Shown here: in pieces, positions 12,007 to 22,666 of the stretch | Numbering within the stretch: the first letter of the stretch is position 1 | Layout of the letters: each line of letters starts with the position of its first letter | Assembly: GCF_029784155.1 (NCBI RefSeq) | Contig: NC_073693.1 | Span: 315,317,536 to 315,381,535, forward strand | Origin: Uranotaenia lowii | Lineage: Eukaryota > Arthropoda > Insecta > Diptera > Culicidae | DNA length: 64,000 nt | Reading direction: 5' to 3' | Made by a program: the position numbers and the translations under genes | The notes under the pieces: model-generated | The model's database searches: none | Told to the model about the DNA's origin: nothing | Seen by the model: the letters and a program-made list of their open reading frames with translations, nothing else

Positions 12007-14187
12007 CTAAGGATCCAGCGCCGATTGACCGGCGCATAGGGCTGAGATAAAAGATCTCCACTGCTGGCGATCCGGAGCCAGCGTCTTCACTTGCTGCCAG
12101 CCAAGGTTCTCGTCAACTGTGCGGATTTCAGCGGCTAGACTTCGCCGCCACGAGCTTTTGGGCCTGCCTCTTCTTCGATGCCCATCTGGATTCCAGTCAA
12201 GCGCCTCTCTGCAAATCTCGTTTTCATCTCTTCGCAGCGTGTGCCCAATCCATCTCCACTTACGTTCTCGAATCTCGATTTCTAGCGCCTTTTGATGACA
12301 CCGGCGATGAAGTTCAACGTTTGAGATCCAGTTGCCAGGCCACCAAGCGCGGATGATGTTCCGCAGGCAGCGATTCACAAAAACTTGCAGTTTTCGCGTC
12401 GTCACCGCATATGTGCACCAAGTTTCACACCCGTACAGCAATACGGATTTGACGTTTGAGTTGAAGATTCGGATCTTAGTTCGTAGAGAGATCTGGCGTG
12501 ACCGCCAGATGTTTCGGAGACTCGCAAACGCAAATCGGGCTTTTCTGATCCGGGTTTCGATGTCCTTCTTGGTACCACCATCAGGCGTAATCTGGCTACC
12601 AAGATACTGGAAGCACTCCACTGTCTCAACCTGTTGTCCAGCTACCACGAAATTGGAACGATTTTCTGTATTGATTTCCATCGACTTGGTCTTTCCGACA
12701 TTGATTTTGAGACCTGCTGCCTTGGAGCTTTCGGTGAGGTCGTCGAGTTTGCTCTGCATGTCTTGTTGTGTTTGGGCGAGCAAAACAATATCGTCTGCCA
12801 GGTCAAGGTCGTTCAGTTGCTCCATGGTTGAAGGATTCCACGGCAATCCTCGGTTTGGTCTACAGTCAATCGATCCAGTCAAGATTTCATCCATTACGAT
12901 GAGAAAAAGCAGTGGTGACAAAATACATCCTTGTCTCACTCCAGCAGTTACCGGGATTGGTTCGGACAAGACACCGTCGTGCAAGACCTTGCACGAAAAT
13001 GCCTCGTACTGTGCTTCGATGAGATGGACTAGTTTCTCTGGGACCCCTCTTCGTCTAAGAGCAGCCCAGATGTTTTCGTGGTTCAGTCGGTCAAATGCTT
13101 TTTCGAAATCAACGAACACCAGCAGAAGAGAGTCCTGGAATTCGTTGATTTGTTCCAGTATTATTCGTAGCGTTGTGATGTGGTCCACACATGATCGTCC
13201 GGATCGGAATCCAGCTTGTTGCCGTCGGAGTGTAGCGTCGATTTTCTCCTGGATCCTGTTCAGGATCACTTTGCAGAGTACTTTGAGGGTTGTACAGATC
13301 AAAGTTATGCCACGCCAGTTACCGCACTCTGTTAGGTCTCCTTTCTTTGGGACCTTTACGAGGATACCCTGCATCCAGTCGGCCGGGAATGTTGCAGTAT
13401 CCCAAATGTCAGCGAAAAGACGGTGCAACATTTGTGCTGACAAGGCAGGGTCGGCTTTGAGCATTTCAGCAGGAATGCAATCGATTCCAGGCGCTTTGTT
13501 GGATTTCATGTTCTTGATTGCCGCTTCTATTTCAGCCAGCGAGGGCGCTTCCGAGTTGACGCCATTAATGCGACTTACTGTGGGCGCCTCGAGCTGCGGG
13601 TTCTGTTGGCCATTGCTATTTGTAACTCGGAAAAGTTGATCAAAATGCTCAGTCCAACGCTTGAGCTGATCTGTTCGATCTGTCAGCAGCTGACCTGCTC
13701 GGTCTTTCAGCGGCATTCTTGCATTAGTCCTTGCACCACTAAGGCGGCGAGAAATATCATATAATAATCGGATATCTCCAATGGCGGCGGCTCTTTCTCC
13801 CTCTTCGGCTAGGGAGTTTGTCCAGGCTCTCTTGTCTCGTCTACAAGCTCGTTTAACTGCCTTTTCCAGCTCCGCATATCGTAAGCGGGCGGCTGCTTTG
13901 GCTGACCCGGTACATGCCTGCTCAATTCCGACTTTCGCCTTTCTCCGATCATCGATCATCCTCCAGGTTTCATCCGACATCCATTCACTTCGTCTTCCAC
14001 AAACTTTACCGAGAGTACCATGGCTCGTCGTGATAAAGGCATTCTTGATTCCACTCCACTGTTCTTCGACTGTTCCGTCTGTCGGCAGCTCCGAGGCTCG
14101 GGATTCTAGCTGTTCAACGTATGCCCTTTTCACCTCTGGATTCTCCAACCGGCGGACGTCGTATCGACACCCGACTTTCTCCTCGCG
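12007..14187 (-). CDS. RTE-like LINE reverse transcriptase, 5'-truncated but otherwise open
   Basis: An open frame of about 727 codons from just after a stop at 14188-14190. No ATG is needed because the element is 5' truncated: it begins with linker sequence (CRYDVRRLENPEV) and lacks the N-terminal APE-type endonuclease. RT motifs follow in order: NKAPGIDCIPAEML, WRGITLICTTLKVLCKVILN, QAGFRSGRSCVDHI, VFVDFEKAFDRLNH, TAGVRQGCILSPLLF and LADDIVLLA. The C-terminus has the WRWIGHTLR and RRRGRPKSSWRR blocks. In an intact element the protein would nick DNA and prime reverse transcription of its RNA in the nucleus. The frame has no internal stop, suggesting a fairly recent insertion. RTE clade is judged from motifs and the tandem-repeat 3' tail. 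Confidence 0.85.
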   Translation of the reverse strand, partial: REEKVGCRYDVRRLENPEVKRAYVEQLESRASELPTDGTVEEQWSGIKNAFITTSHGTLGKVCGRRSEWMSDETWRMIDDRRKAKVGIEQACTGSAKAAARLRYAELEKAVKRACRRDKRAWTNSLAEEGERAAAIGDIRLLYDISRRLSGARTNARMPLKDRAGQLLTDRTDQLKRWTEHFDQLFRVTNSNGQQNPQLEAPTVSRINGVNSEAPSLAEIEAAIKNMKSNKAPGIDCIPAEMLKADPALSAQMLHRLFADIWDTATFPADWMQGILVKVPKKGDLTECGNWRGITLICTTLKVLCKVILNRIQEKIDATLRRQQAGFRSGRSCVDHITTLRIILEQINEFQDSLLLVFVDFEKAFDRLNHENIWAALRRRGVPEKLVHLIEAQYEAFSCKVLHDGVLSEPIPVTAGVRQGCILSPLLFLIVMDEILTGSIDCRPNRGLPWNPSTMEQLNDLDLADDIVLLAQTQQDMQSKLDDLTESSKAAGLKINVGKTKSMEINTENRSNFVVAGQQVETVECFQYLGSQITPDGGTKKDIETRIRKARFAFASLRNIWRSRQISLRTKIRIFNSNVKSVLLYGCETWCTYAVTTRKLQVFVNRCLRNIIRAWWPGNWISNVELHRRCHQKALEIEIRERKWRWIGHTLRRDENEICREALDWNPDGHRRRGRPKSSWRRSLAAEIRTVDENLGWQQVKTLAPDRQQWRSFISALCAGQSALDP

Positions 14188-14210
14188 TTATTATATATGT
14201 AGCCTAAAAT

Positions 14211-14433
14211 ATTTGGCGAAATAGGGCTTGTGATATAGCTCAGTTGGCAAGTCTGTTGTCTCCTGAGCCGATGTCCGCGAGTTCGAGCCCAAGAGTAAAC
14301 ATCGAACACAGTTGTACCGGATAAGTTTTTCAATAACGATCCGCCAACTGCAACGTTGATAAAGTCGCGAATGCCATAAAGATGGTAAAACGACTATAAT
14401 CGAAACAAAAAAAAAAAAAAATTTGGCGAAATA
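14211..14433 (+). mobile_element. tRNA-derived SINE with 13-bp target-site duplication
   Basis: SINE body 14224-14420. The A box lies in TGATATAGCTCAGTTGG and the B box in GTTCGAGCC. A non-tRNA body ends in GACTATAATCG and a poly(A) run (14406-14420). The duplication ATTTGGCGAAATA is exact on both sides (14211-14223 and 14421-14433). Related copies: 16458-16601, 22055-22231, 61467-61658 and a tail fragment at 52733-52788. It depends on a LINE for movement; the partner was not identified. Confidence 0.92.
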
Positions 14434-15459
14434 AATAAATGAAATAAATGAAATGAAATAAGTAAACCATTTTCATATTTTTAGAATTACTCATAGAAAA
14501 TTTTTTTTAACAGATTCAGATTTATATCTTGAAGGCTACAATTTCAACGCTTTGATAGCTGTCGGGGGATTAGAAAATTGATTTGATAATTAAATCTGAG
14601 GTCTTAAGTTTTATACAATTCTATTTCATTAACTAATTTATAGATTTTGATTTATTTTTGGTCATCATTGTGTTCAATTCTACCATCCAATTTCGAGAAA
14701 ACCGTTTAGTATTGCGAATTCAAACAAATGATATCTAAGAATTTTTACTTTGATAACTCTTCACAATAATAAATGGGATGATTCTGTCCGAGAATATGTA
14801 GAAAAATTTAAATAGAACTCAAATAGGACCTTTCCCATGACATTAAAATGGTAATTTCGGCTCAGAGATGATTTGTTTTCGATAACTTCCGAAATTTTTT
14901 TGTGAAACTTTCAACATTTAAGAACAAGTAATCATAAACCAGTTTTAAATTTAACAGCAAAAAAAGCACACATACAAACATGCTAAATGAGTCTTAAACA
15001 TCGTTCAACAACGTTCGGAAGTGATTCTAGAAATTTCGTAGTAAATAAAACTTGAATATACCATTGTACAGGGAAATCATCCATCTTGAAAAGTGGAATA
15101 ATATCCAAAGAGATTTTTATTAGATGGGGGATGAGAAAGATAAAAAAATTATCATTTGAAGATAAACAATTTAAAGCCAAATCTTTTCTAGCTTCCTTAA
15201 AACTGGTAGGTTTGTTTTACGTGATAGGGAAAGGGAAAGGATATTATTTTGAATTTCTATTGATTAAAACCTCAAAACTTTAAGCTTTTCCTAAAAAATT
15301 TAAAAACGATAAACACAGTGAATAATCTTAATAAAAACTATAACAAGACTGAAGAAACTGATGTGATCGAACATGGGCCAAATTTCTTAAAATGATCAAT
15401 AGAAAGCTTCAAACATTTCGAAAAATCAATCGACTCATTTTGATTAATATTTTATGTGA
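14434..15459. other. Helitron 3' interior, no gene recognised
   Basis: AT-rich sequence. Small ORFs around 14983-15283 overlap each other on opposite strands and have no recognisable domain. Confidence 0.45.
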
Positions 15460-15488
15460 ACCCGAGCAAGGCCGGGTAAATCAGCTAG

Positions 15489-15914
15489 TCAGTCATATTC
15501 TTGAAAATCAAAACGAATGATTTCTACTACTGTCCAGACGTTTCGGCTATTTTTTGTAGCCTTCTTCATTGGAGAACTGCAAATTTATTGTAATGATGTA
15601 ACATTGTCATTTTTAGTTTTACATATTGAGGTTTTCTACTCACTAATTGTCAGGATCGTTTTTCGTCTAGACACTATTTTTTAAAGTTCCACTACAGTAA
15701 ATTCAGCCAAAAATTACCAACAAAAATAGCGTCTAGACGAAAAACGATCCTGATAACTAGTGAGTAGAAAACCTCAATATGTAAAACTAAAAATGACAAT
15801 GTTACATCATTACAATAAATTTGCAGCTCTCAAATGAAGAAGGCTACAAAAAATAGCCGAAACGTCAGGACAGTAGTAAAAATCATTCGTATTGATTTTC
15901 AAGAATATGACTGA
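15489..15914. mobile_element. Foldback MITE, near-perfect 190-bp inverted repeats
   Basis: Left arm 15489-~15680 and right arm ~15722-15914 are reverse complements with few mismatches, separated by ~40 bp. Ends are TCAGTCATATTCTTG and its complement. The arms contain the pair AGACGTTTCGGC / GCCGAAACGTC. No coding capacity. TTAA follows the right end (15915-15918), and a TTAA lies immediately before the Helitron that adjoins the left end (8295-8298). Confidence 0.85.
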
Positions 15915-16320
15915 TTAAGCCGTTAACCTTTAAAACTTCAAAATAAAAATCATCCAGTCAAAAATTAATGTTTGAAATAAAATTACAAAGTCATGACAAA
16001 AAATTAAATTAGAATACGAAAGATGACAATTATTTGCACGACAAAAAAAAATGAAAATAATGAAAAAACTTAATAAAAACTTTGACAAAAATTTGAAAAC
16101 TTTATGGAAAATATGACAAATGTGAAAAAATGACAACTATAAGAACTAATGAAAAATGACAAATTTGATGAAATTTTGCAATGGAATGACAGAAATCTGA
16201 CAAAAATAAAACAAATATGATAAGAATGTAACAAAACTATGGCGAAAAAAATAACAAAATTATGACAAAAAGCTAACAAAGGATTATAAGAGTTCTGTAA
16301 GATTTTTGTCATTTAGTGTC
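15915..16320. mobile_element. End of a second TTAA-type element with degenerate ATGACAAAA repeats
   Basis: Begins TTAAGCCGTTAACCTTTAAAAC, which matches the reverse complement of the right end of the 6893-8294 element with one change in the terminal triplet. It is followed by degenerate ATGACAAAA-type repeats like those at 8110-8270. The other end was not found. Confidence 0.5.
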
Positions 16321-16457
16321 ATTTTTTGTCATTAATTCATTTGTCGTATCTCTGTTATAGTTCTGTCAGAATTCTTCCAATTGTCAAAATTTTATAGTTT
16401 GTTTTTCATTCAATTAAAATCTTTTTAAAATCTTCTCTTCATGTAATTTACCACTTT

Positions 16458-16601
16458 TATCAACGATGCAGTTACCGAAAATTTACTCAAAAACTTATCC
16501 GGTACAACTGTCTTCGATGATAACTTTTGGATTCGAACTCCCGGACAACGGCTCAGGATGCAAACAATTTGACAACTGAGCTACAAATATCACTAGCCCA
16601 T
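16458..16601 (-). mobile_element. SINE copy, old and diverged
   Basis: Matches the 14224-14420 SINE in reverse orientation: the ACTTATCCGGTACAACTGT block, a B-box complement (GATTCGAACTCCCGG) and an A-box complement (ACAACTGAGCTA). Several indels; the poly(A) tail and target duplication are not recognisable. Confidence 0.75.
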
Positions 16602-16605
16602 AAGT

Positions 16606-17495
16606 GATGTCTTAATTTGGTCATGTTTTGTCATTATTTTGACATATTTTTATCATATTTGTAGTATTTTTGTAACATATTTAAATTTTTTTTTCGAATG
16701 ATATTTTATCGACTGTTACTCGAATTTCAATTTTTTTTTCGGAATTTTGTCATATTTTGTGAAACTTTAGCTATTTTTCTGTGGTTAGTATTCGTCATTA
16801 TTTTAGAAAGATTTTTTTAATATTTTTATCTTATTCGTAATAATTTTGTGTCAAAAAATTTAAAAGTTCAGTAAATCTCTGGTGGTTTTTGAAAGAATAT
16901 TTTTGGCTCTCCATTCAAATTTCCTCACAAATTCAAAAAACGTTGCGCTAATTGAGGAATCAACGAATCGCTTCCACTTTTTTTTTTTTGCTATTTTCGG
17001 CAGTAAAAAAACCAAAGTTATGGAAAGTATAGAATTTATAAATTTGAAATGTTCACACAAAGTTTGTAGCCGACTTATGTACAACTATGGGGCAGAAGAT
17101 GATTGAGCGGACAAATTGTTGCACGATCCAATATTTTGTCTGGTTATGTATGGACTGTATTTTTTTTTTAAACCATGACGTTTAAATTTTCCAACAAACG
17201 ATTCACACTGAAAACCATTACGTAAAATGTCAAATCAAATGTTATGATTCTGTCTTGGTGTGTTTCGTTCCTGAAAATTATAAAATTTTCAAGGTGATGC
17301 AAAATTTTAATAGAAACATGAGGGCCTAAGAAAAGGAAGAAAATAAGCCGTAAATATCATGAATTTTTCGAAAAACATTCAACGGCATGACATGAAGGTT
17401 AGATGTTTCTCTAGAATTTACCATCACTTTGAAAATTTGACGAAAATTGTGTCGTTCTGGAGTAAAACCTTATTTGTCGTTGAAGGAATCTTAAT
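16606..17495. other. AT-rich sequence with scattered TTTGTCATATTTT motifs, no gene
   Basis: Left part carries degenerate TTGTCATATTTT words; the rest has no recognised element end or coding signal. The two ORFs at 16860-17106 are mirror shadows of one another. Confidence 0.45.
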
Positions 17496-17499
17496 CATC

Positions 17500-18310
17500 G
17501 GCTTTTCCTCCGGAGAGGATTTTTCGTAGGGTCGGCGCTTTAGAGCCTTTATAGGATCTATAGCTCTATGATAGGCTATGATATTATTTTCAGAATAAAC
17601 GACTTGAGGACTTACGAACTTGAGGGCTTTAGAACTTAGGGTTTTAGAACTTTAGGACTTAAGCCGCTGAGGCTCTAGCCAGAACTTTGAGACCTCAAAT
17701 CCATATTGAACAGGGCTCTCACCTTTTCACCTTATGATAAATAATTGTTTTTTAGAATTCAAGGTTCCGAGGGTTGGAGGAATTGAGAACCTAAAGTAAT
17801 GGAGACTTTAGGGTTAAAAAAAATTAGTTTTTCATCGACCTTGGCAAATTGGATAGAATCCTTATTTTCTAAGCTGAGGGCTTGGAGTTTTAAGAACTCA
17901 GGAATCAAGGATTAGAAAACATGAGACCTTATACCAAGGATCTTGATGTTTTGGGGACTTGAAAGTTTATGGTCTTACGGACTCGTTTACTTGCTGAAAA
18001 CAAGCTCTAAGAAGTGTGAAAAGAAGTACCTCAACTGTGAAATCAGGACTTGAGGACATGATTATTTTTAGGCTAGGCTAGAGTAATTGAGAACTCGTAA
18101 ACTTAGGCATTGGAGGCTATATGGATTAGAGGCCTTCTAGATTTCTGGATTTGATGCGTTGGGAACTGTGGACTTGAGAACATTATTACTTTTAGTCCTC
18201 TATAGGAAATCGTGCTCTCAAGGACTCTAGGAATTGATTGTTTAAAGCCTTGAGCACTTTAAAATTTGAGACTTGAGGACTTGAGGACATGAGATTTTCG
18301 AATGATTTGA
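17500..18310. repeat. Degenerate short tandem array based on GACTTGAGG / GAACTTAAGG
   Basis: Dozens of loosely spaced ~10-bp words such as ACTTGAGGACTT, GAACTTAGGG and GACTTAAG, with no constant register. A second such array lies at 21430-22420. Each precedes one of the two related elements at 18317 and 22667. Confidence 0.7.
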
Positions 18311-19652
18311 GCACTAGTCCACTAAGTAAAAATTCGTTAGAGCTATAGCAAAACATTTCTTAAAAACTTAAAGAGCATTCTATGTCTCACCACAACTCTA
18401 ACAAGCTAAAATCTGAATATTTGGCCCTGTTCTAGAACCGTCATCATGACTTTTTTAATCTTCGATGAAATCAATCTGCTGGAAAATTTCGGTCATCAAA
18501 GTTTTCATAAAACATGTTTTAAATTTTTTATTGTTTTCATTCCGTGAGTTCTTTGATTTTTTTTAATTTTTTCCAGGAACCATGATGATTGCATTATTGA
18601 GATATGATCTGGTAAAATTTAGAAAAAAAGCTATTTTTGAGCCGTATAATGAGAATCTTTTTTACTGTTAGTCAAGGCTTCAGGTAAAATGTCTATGGAG
18701 TAGTATCTTAGAATAAATGCGTCTTGTCAAATCCTTGAAATAAGGAAATTTTAATGAAATTTTTTTTCAACTGGAAAAAGTTAAATTAAAAATATTTCCC
18801 GGCTAATAAGATTTATGAGAGCCATATGAAAAGCTATAATTTGAAGTTCCTCTCGCAAGCCAACCAATTACACGCGTATGATGGGTTCCTACGGGGTTTT
18901 TGAGTTGTTAATCATTAGTACAGTAAATGAGGAATTGTTACATGAATTAAAAAGAAATTGGTTGTGAATGACCGGTGGAATAAAATCATGAGTTGAAGTC
19001 GACTTTCGTTGTATGACGCCATCTTGAAAACAAAGATGGAGGCATCCACTTAATTTTAAAATTTTGTAAGCGACTTAAAACCGCATAAAATTTCCATATT
19101 CTGGTATTGTGTGAATGGGATAAACTAGAAATAGTCGAATTCCGAACACAAACTTTTTAGTTAATGTTTTATTGGAATTTTAATAAAGCATTAGAAAAAC
19201 TTAAACAGTATATTTAGTAATTGCTTTATTAGCGTTTTCGGATCTGCATTAAAACCATGGCTGCAAAAATTCAATTTCATCTTTCAATATCATTCAATTG
19301 ATTTTATTGCAGTGTACGATCAGTTCATTTGCATCTGAATTCAACCGATAATGCACAAAAAGCTCGATCCAGAAACTTTCTGCACAATCATTCACGAATC
19401 TGCAACATCGGTTGTCAGAATACATTCAGGCTCTTTGCAGGTTCATGAGATAAGCCAAACATCATTTCCAGTATCAGGCAAACAATGCTGAAAGTGAAAA
19501 AAGCTTCATTCGAATATCAATAAAATAAAATGACAACAATTTAACAAATTTGACATTTCACAAAACTATGTCATGGAAAAGACAAATAAAATTACTTTAA
19601 AATGATAAAACAAGACACAAAATCTGGCAAATATGATAAAATATGACAAATA

Positions 19653-20038
19653 CAGACCCTGTTCGATTTTGACTACATTCGATTTTGACTACATTCGCTT
19701 TTGGCAATATCCGAGCAAAACCGTTCGATTTTTGTAACGTCCTAAAAGACGATTTGTTTTCGGTCACTTTTTTATTTTTATTTCAAATTTATCAAAATTA
19801 ATGGAAAACGTAATATTTGCAGTTAAGACATGACTCTTTCCATGTTCTACTGCTTAAAACTTATATAATTAGACCAAATTAAAAAATGGCTAACATTATG
19901 TTTTACATCAATTTTTATTAATTTGAAATAAAAATAAAAAAATGAAAAAAGTGACATAAAAAACAGTTCGATTTTGGCAACATTCGATTTTGGAAACCTA
20001 AATTTTACGGGCGTGTTGCCAAAATCGAACTGGGTCTG
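19653..20038. mobile_element. 386-bp MITE with TA target duplication (Tc1/mariner-like)
   Basis: TA at 19651-19652 and 20039-20040. Terminal inverted repeats of ~20 bp start CAGACCC and continue GTTCGATTTTG with one mismatch. The TTCGATTTTG word recurs inside both ends. No coding capacity. Inserted in the repeat core of copy A. Confidence 0.88.
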
Positions 20039-20339
20039 TATCACAAAAATTTGGCAACATTATTTAAAAAAATACAATTCAATGACAAAACATAACAACA
20101 AAAATTACAAATTTAGGGCAAAAATTTGAAAATATGACTTAAATTTAACAAAAAAAAAACAAAAATGCGAAAACCTTTATTTAAAATACGGCAAATGTGA
20201 TAAATTTAAGATAAAATTATAATTATAAATCTGAAAAATTATGAAAAAAAAAAATAAAATAAAAAATTGACAATAAAATGACAAAACATAACAAAATAAG
20301 AAAAAATTGGTATAAGTATGAAATAAATCTTACAGGTAC

Positions 20340-21130
20340 CACATTTGTCATATTTTTATCATATTCCTACACAATCAGATTTTTGTCGTTCTATTTTCCA
20401 ATTATTGTCATATTTTAATCATAATTTTGTCTTATTTTCGTAGTGTTTCGTTATTTTATTGTCAATTTTATGCCATAAATAAATTTGTCATATTATGTCA
20501 TTTTTTGTCATATTTTTTTCCATTTCACTGACAATATTTTATCATAATTATTAGATATGTTTGTTATATTTGTCATACAATTTATTACCATATTTTTCCC
20601 AATTTTATCAGATTTGACATATTAAAAAAAATTGTCATATATTATCATTTTTGTCATATTTTGACCTATTTGTGACGAGTTTTTTTTCCATTTTATTGTT
20701 AAAGTTTTGTCATATTTCTCAGATTTTCACCACATTTATCATAATTTTGCCATGTTTTGTCATCAAATAGCCAATTTTTATGTTATGTTTGTGTGATAGT
20801 TTTGTCATATTTTGTCGTAATTTTGTCATATTTTTGTCTCCTGCACTGGCACCACACGCTAGTGTCAGTGAAATTTGTCAGATTTTTTACATACTTTTGT
20901 CGTGTTTATCATATTTTTGTCATAACTTTGTCATTTCATAATCACATCTGTCATATTTATGACATAGTATTTTAAGATTTTTCTAAAATTTTTATCATTT
21001 ATTGACAATTTTTAGTCATAATATTGTCATATTTTTACCACATTTGTCGTAATTTTGTCTTATTTGTTAGAATGTTGTGATATTTTTTACACATTTATCG
21101 TATTTTTGTTTTTATCAATTGCCATAAATT
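20340..21130. repeat. Degenerate TTTGTCATATTTT array (inverted partner at 19530-20335)
   Basis: Many variants of TTTGTCATATTTT on the plus strand. The preceding 19530-20335 block carries the complementary ATGACAAAA words, so the two blocks form a loose inverted repeat around ~20335. The word is related to the 9-bp minisatellite unit GTCATTTTT. Confidence 0.7.
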
Positions 21131-21429
21131 CAATCCCAAAAACATTTATATTCGTTGACGTTTCTATTCCTTTCATTTCAGTTTGAGCTTTTTACACTGG
21201 AAGAAACTCACAGTCAATATCATTCGTGATTTAAGAAAATTTAAAGCAAAGAATCTTAGCATTTCTCATGACCATAATAAAAAAGTTGTAAAACTAGCTG
21301 CGTATAAAATGCCATAATAAAACCATAATAAAACTTTCAATTGCTGGTTGGCTTAATCTGTGTTGCATTGGTAAAGAACGAACGACCAAATTGCATAAAA
21401 CTCTTTTTGAATAAACAAAATAGAAAAGA

Positions 21430-22420
21430 ATTGACTTGAGGACTTAAAGAATTTAAGACTAAACGACTTAAAAACTCATGGACTAGATTACTTGAGACCT
21501 TAATTAATCGTTAATTAAGAGACTCTTGGAATTGTAGATAGGTTAATTTGAGCAAACACGTACTTGAAAACTCGTCAGCTAGTTTAGACTCACGGATTTT
21601 AGGACTCGGGGATGTATAAAATCCTCAATAATTGGACTCGTGGAATATAGGACTCGTAACAAGGACTAAAGAAGTCGCGGACTTCAGAGCTTGTGGATTT
21701 GAAGTCTTGAGAACTTGAGGACTGAAAGTCGTCAGGCCTAAGGATTTCAGAATATGAAGACTTGAAAATTTGAAGCACTTTTCGACTTCTGAAACTTTAA
21801 ACAATTTTACTCCATGACATCAAGGCTTGAGAACAGCATGAATTTGAGGAATTACGGGCTTAAAGTTTTAAGGACTTAAGAACATTGAAGCTTTTGAACT
21901 TCAGAACTTAAGCACTCACCATATCGAGTGCTTAAGGATTTTATCGCTGGACTTGAGAACTTATGAGTTTGAGGGCTTGAAGTTGCCAGACTTAAGGACT
22001 TCAGGACTTGAGTACTTATGAACTTGATAATTTAATGACTTTATGAACTAGAGATTTTTTTTGTTTCGATTATAGTCGTTTTACCATCTTTATGGAATTC
22101 GCGACTTCTATATCAACGTTGCAGTTGGTGGACAGTTATTGAAAAACTTATCCGGTACAACTGTGATCCATGTTTACTCTTGGGCTCAAACTCCTGGACA
22201 TCGGCTGACTTGCCAACAGAGCTATATCACACAAATTATAGGATTTAAGGGCTTCAAGTTTTGCAGACTTGAGATGAATTTATGAATTTCAGAACTTTGC
22301 TATATGATAACTGAAGTTTTGAAGAACTTGAGTAGTTAAGAATATGAGAGAATTTCTCCAGAGTCTTTGAAATAAAAGGTTCAGAACTGTAGGGCTTTCT
22401 GACTATTTTTCTTATGAGTT
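21430..22420. repeat. Second degenerate GACTTGAGG-type array
   Basis: Same word family as 17500-18310, interrupted by a minus-strand SINE at 22055-22231. It ends shortly before copy B of the modular element. Confidence 0.7.
22055..22231 (-). mobile_element. SINE copy inside the GACTTGAGG-type array
   Basis: Reverse-orientation SINE with a poly(T) start and the CGATTATAGTCGTTTTACC tail. About 14 bp between the A and B boxes are missing relative to the 14.2 kb copy. No clear target duplication. Confidence 0.85.
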
Positions 22421-22666
22421 TTTTTTTACTTAGGTCCAGACTTTTGTTTTCTTTTTAATTTTCAACTTTCTGATTTTTAGACTTTCCTGTTATTTTATGC
22501 TAATTTTATGAAGATCTTCAAATGTATACGCAAAGGCCTTGACGACTTTTCAGCTGTAATAACAAAGTTCAATCAAGTAAGTCAAAAAGCATTGAACACC
22601 TTATTGAAACACCTGTTATGGCAAATTGGTTATCAGTTTGTTGGACAAAGAATTTGGCTGTAATAT

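Larger units (their letters stand above)
8299..15488 (+). mobile_element. Helitron-like element, non-autonomous, ~7.2 kb including nested insertions
   Basis: The 5' end reads TC TTCTAATATATAAAGTTG and is followed by a block (8330-8480) resembling Helitron 5' ends: GTTTGTTTGTTTG, then ACCGATCTGCCTGAAATTTG. The 3' end has a short hairpin (ACCCG...CGGGT, 15460-15477) followed by CTAG at 15485-15488. The flanks are A (8298) and T (15489), the A/T target expected for Helitrons, with no duplication. No Rep/helicase ORF is visible. A second copy of a 5'-end motif (CCTCCCATACAACTTTCG) occurs near 10806, so two Helitron pieces may be merged. Jockey, RTE and SINE copies lie inside. Confidence 0.66.
18317..21371. 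mobile_element. Modular non-autonomous element, copy A
   Basis: Shares its left ~750 bp (18360-19060) and right ~130 bp (21240-21371) with copy B at 22667-25171. Shared blocks include TGATCTGGTAAAATTTA, CTCGCAAGCCAACCAATTAC, GTTAATCATTAGTACAGTAA and, at the right end, GGCTTAATCTGTGTT. The core differs: copy A holds ATGACAAAA-type repeats in one orientation (19530-20335) and TTTGTCATATTTT in the other (20340-21130), plus a TA-flanked MITE. No transposase ORF. The outer ends are more degraded than in copy B, so the boundaries are approximate. Confidence 0.6.

Noticed and set aside
12332..13639. 435-codon plus-strand ORF
   Set aside because: It is the antisense shadow of the RTE-like RT on the minus strand; that frame carries all RT motifs.
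14224..14300. A genuine tRNA gene
   Set aside because: A and B boxes are present, but the sequence is followed by the SINE body and poly(A), has a target duplication and occurs in several copies.
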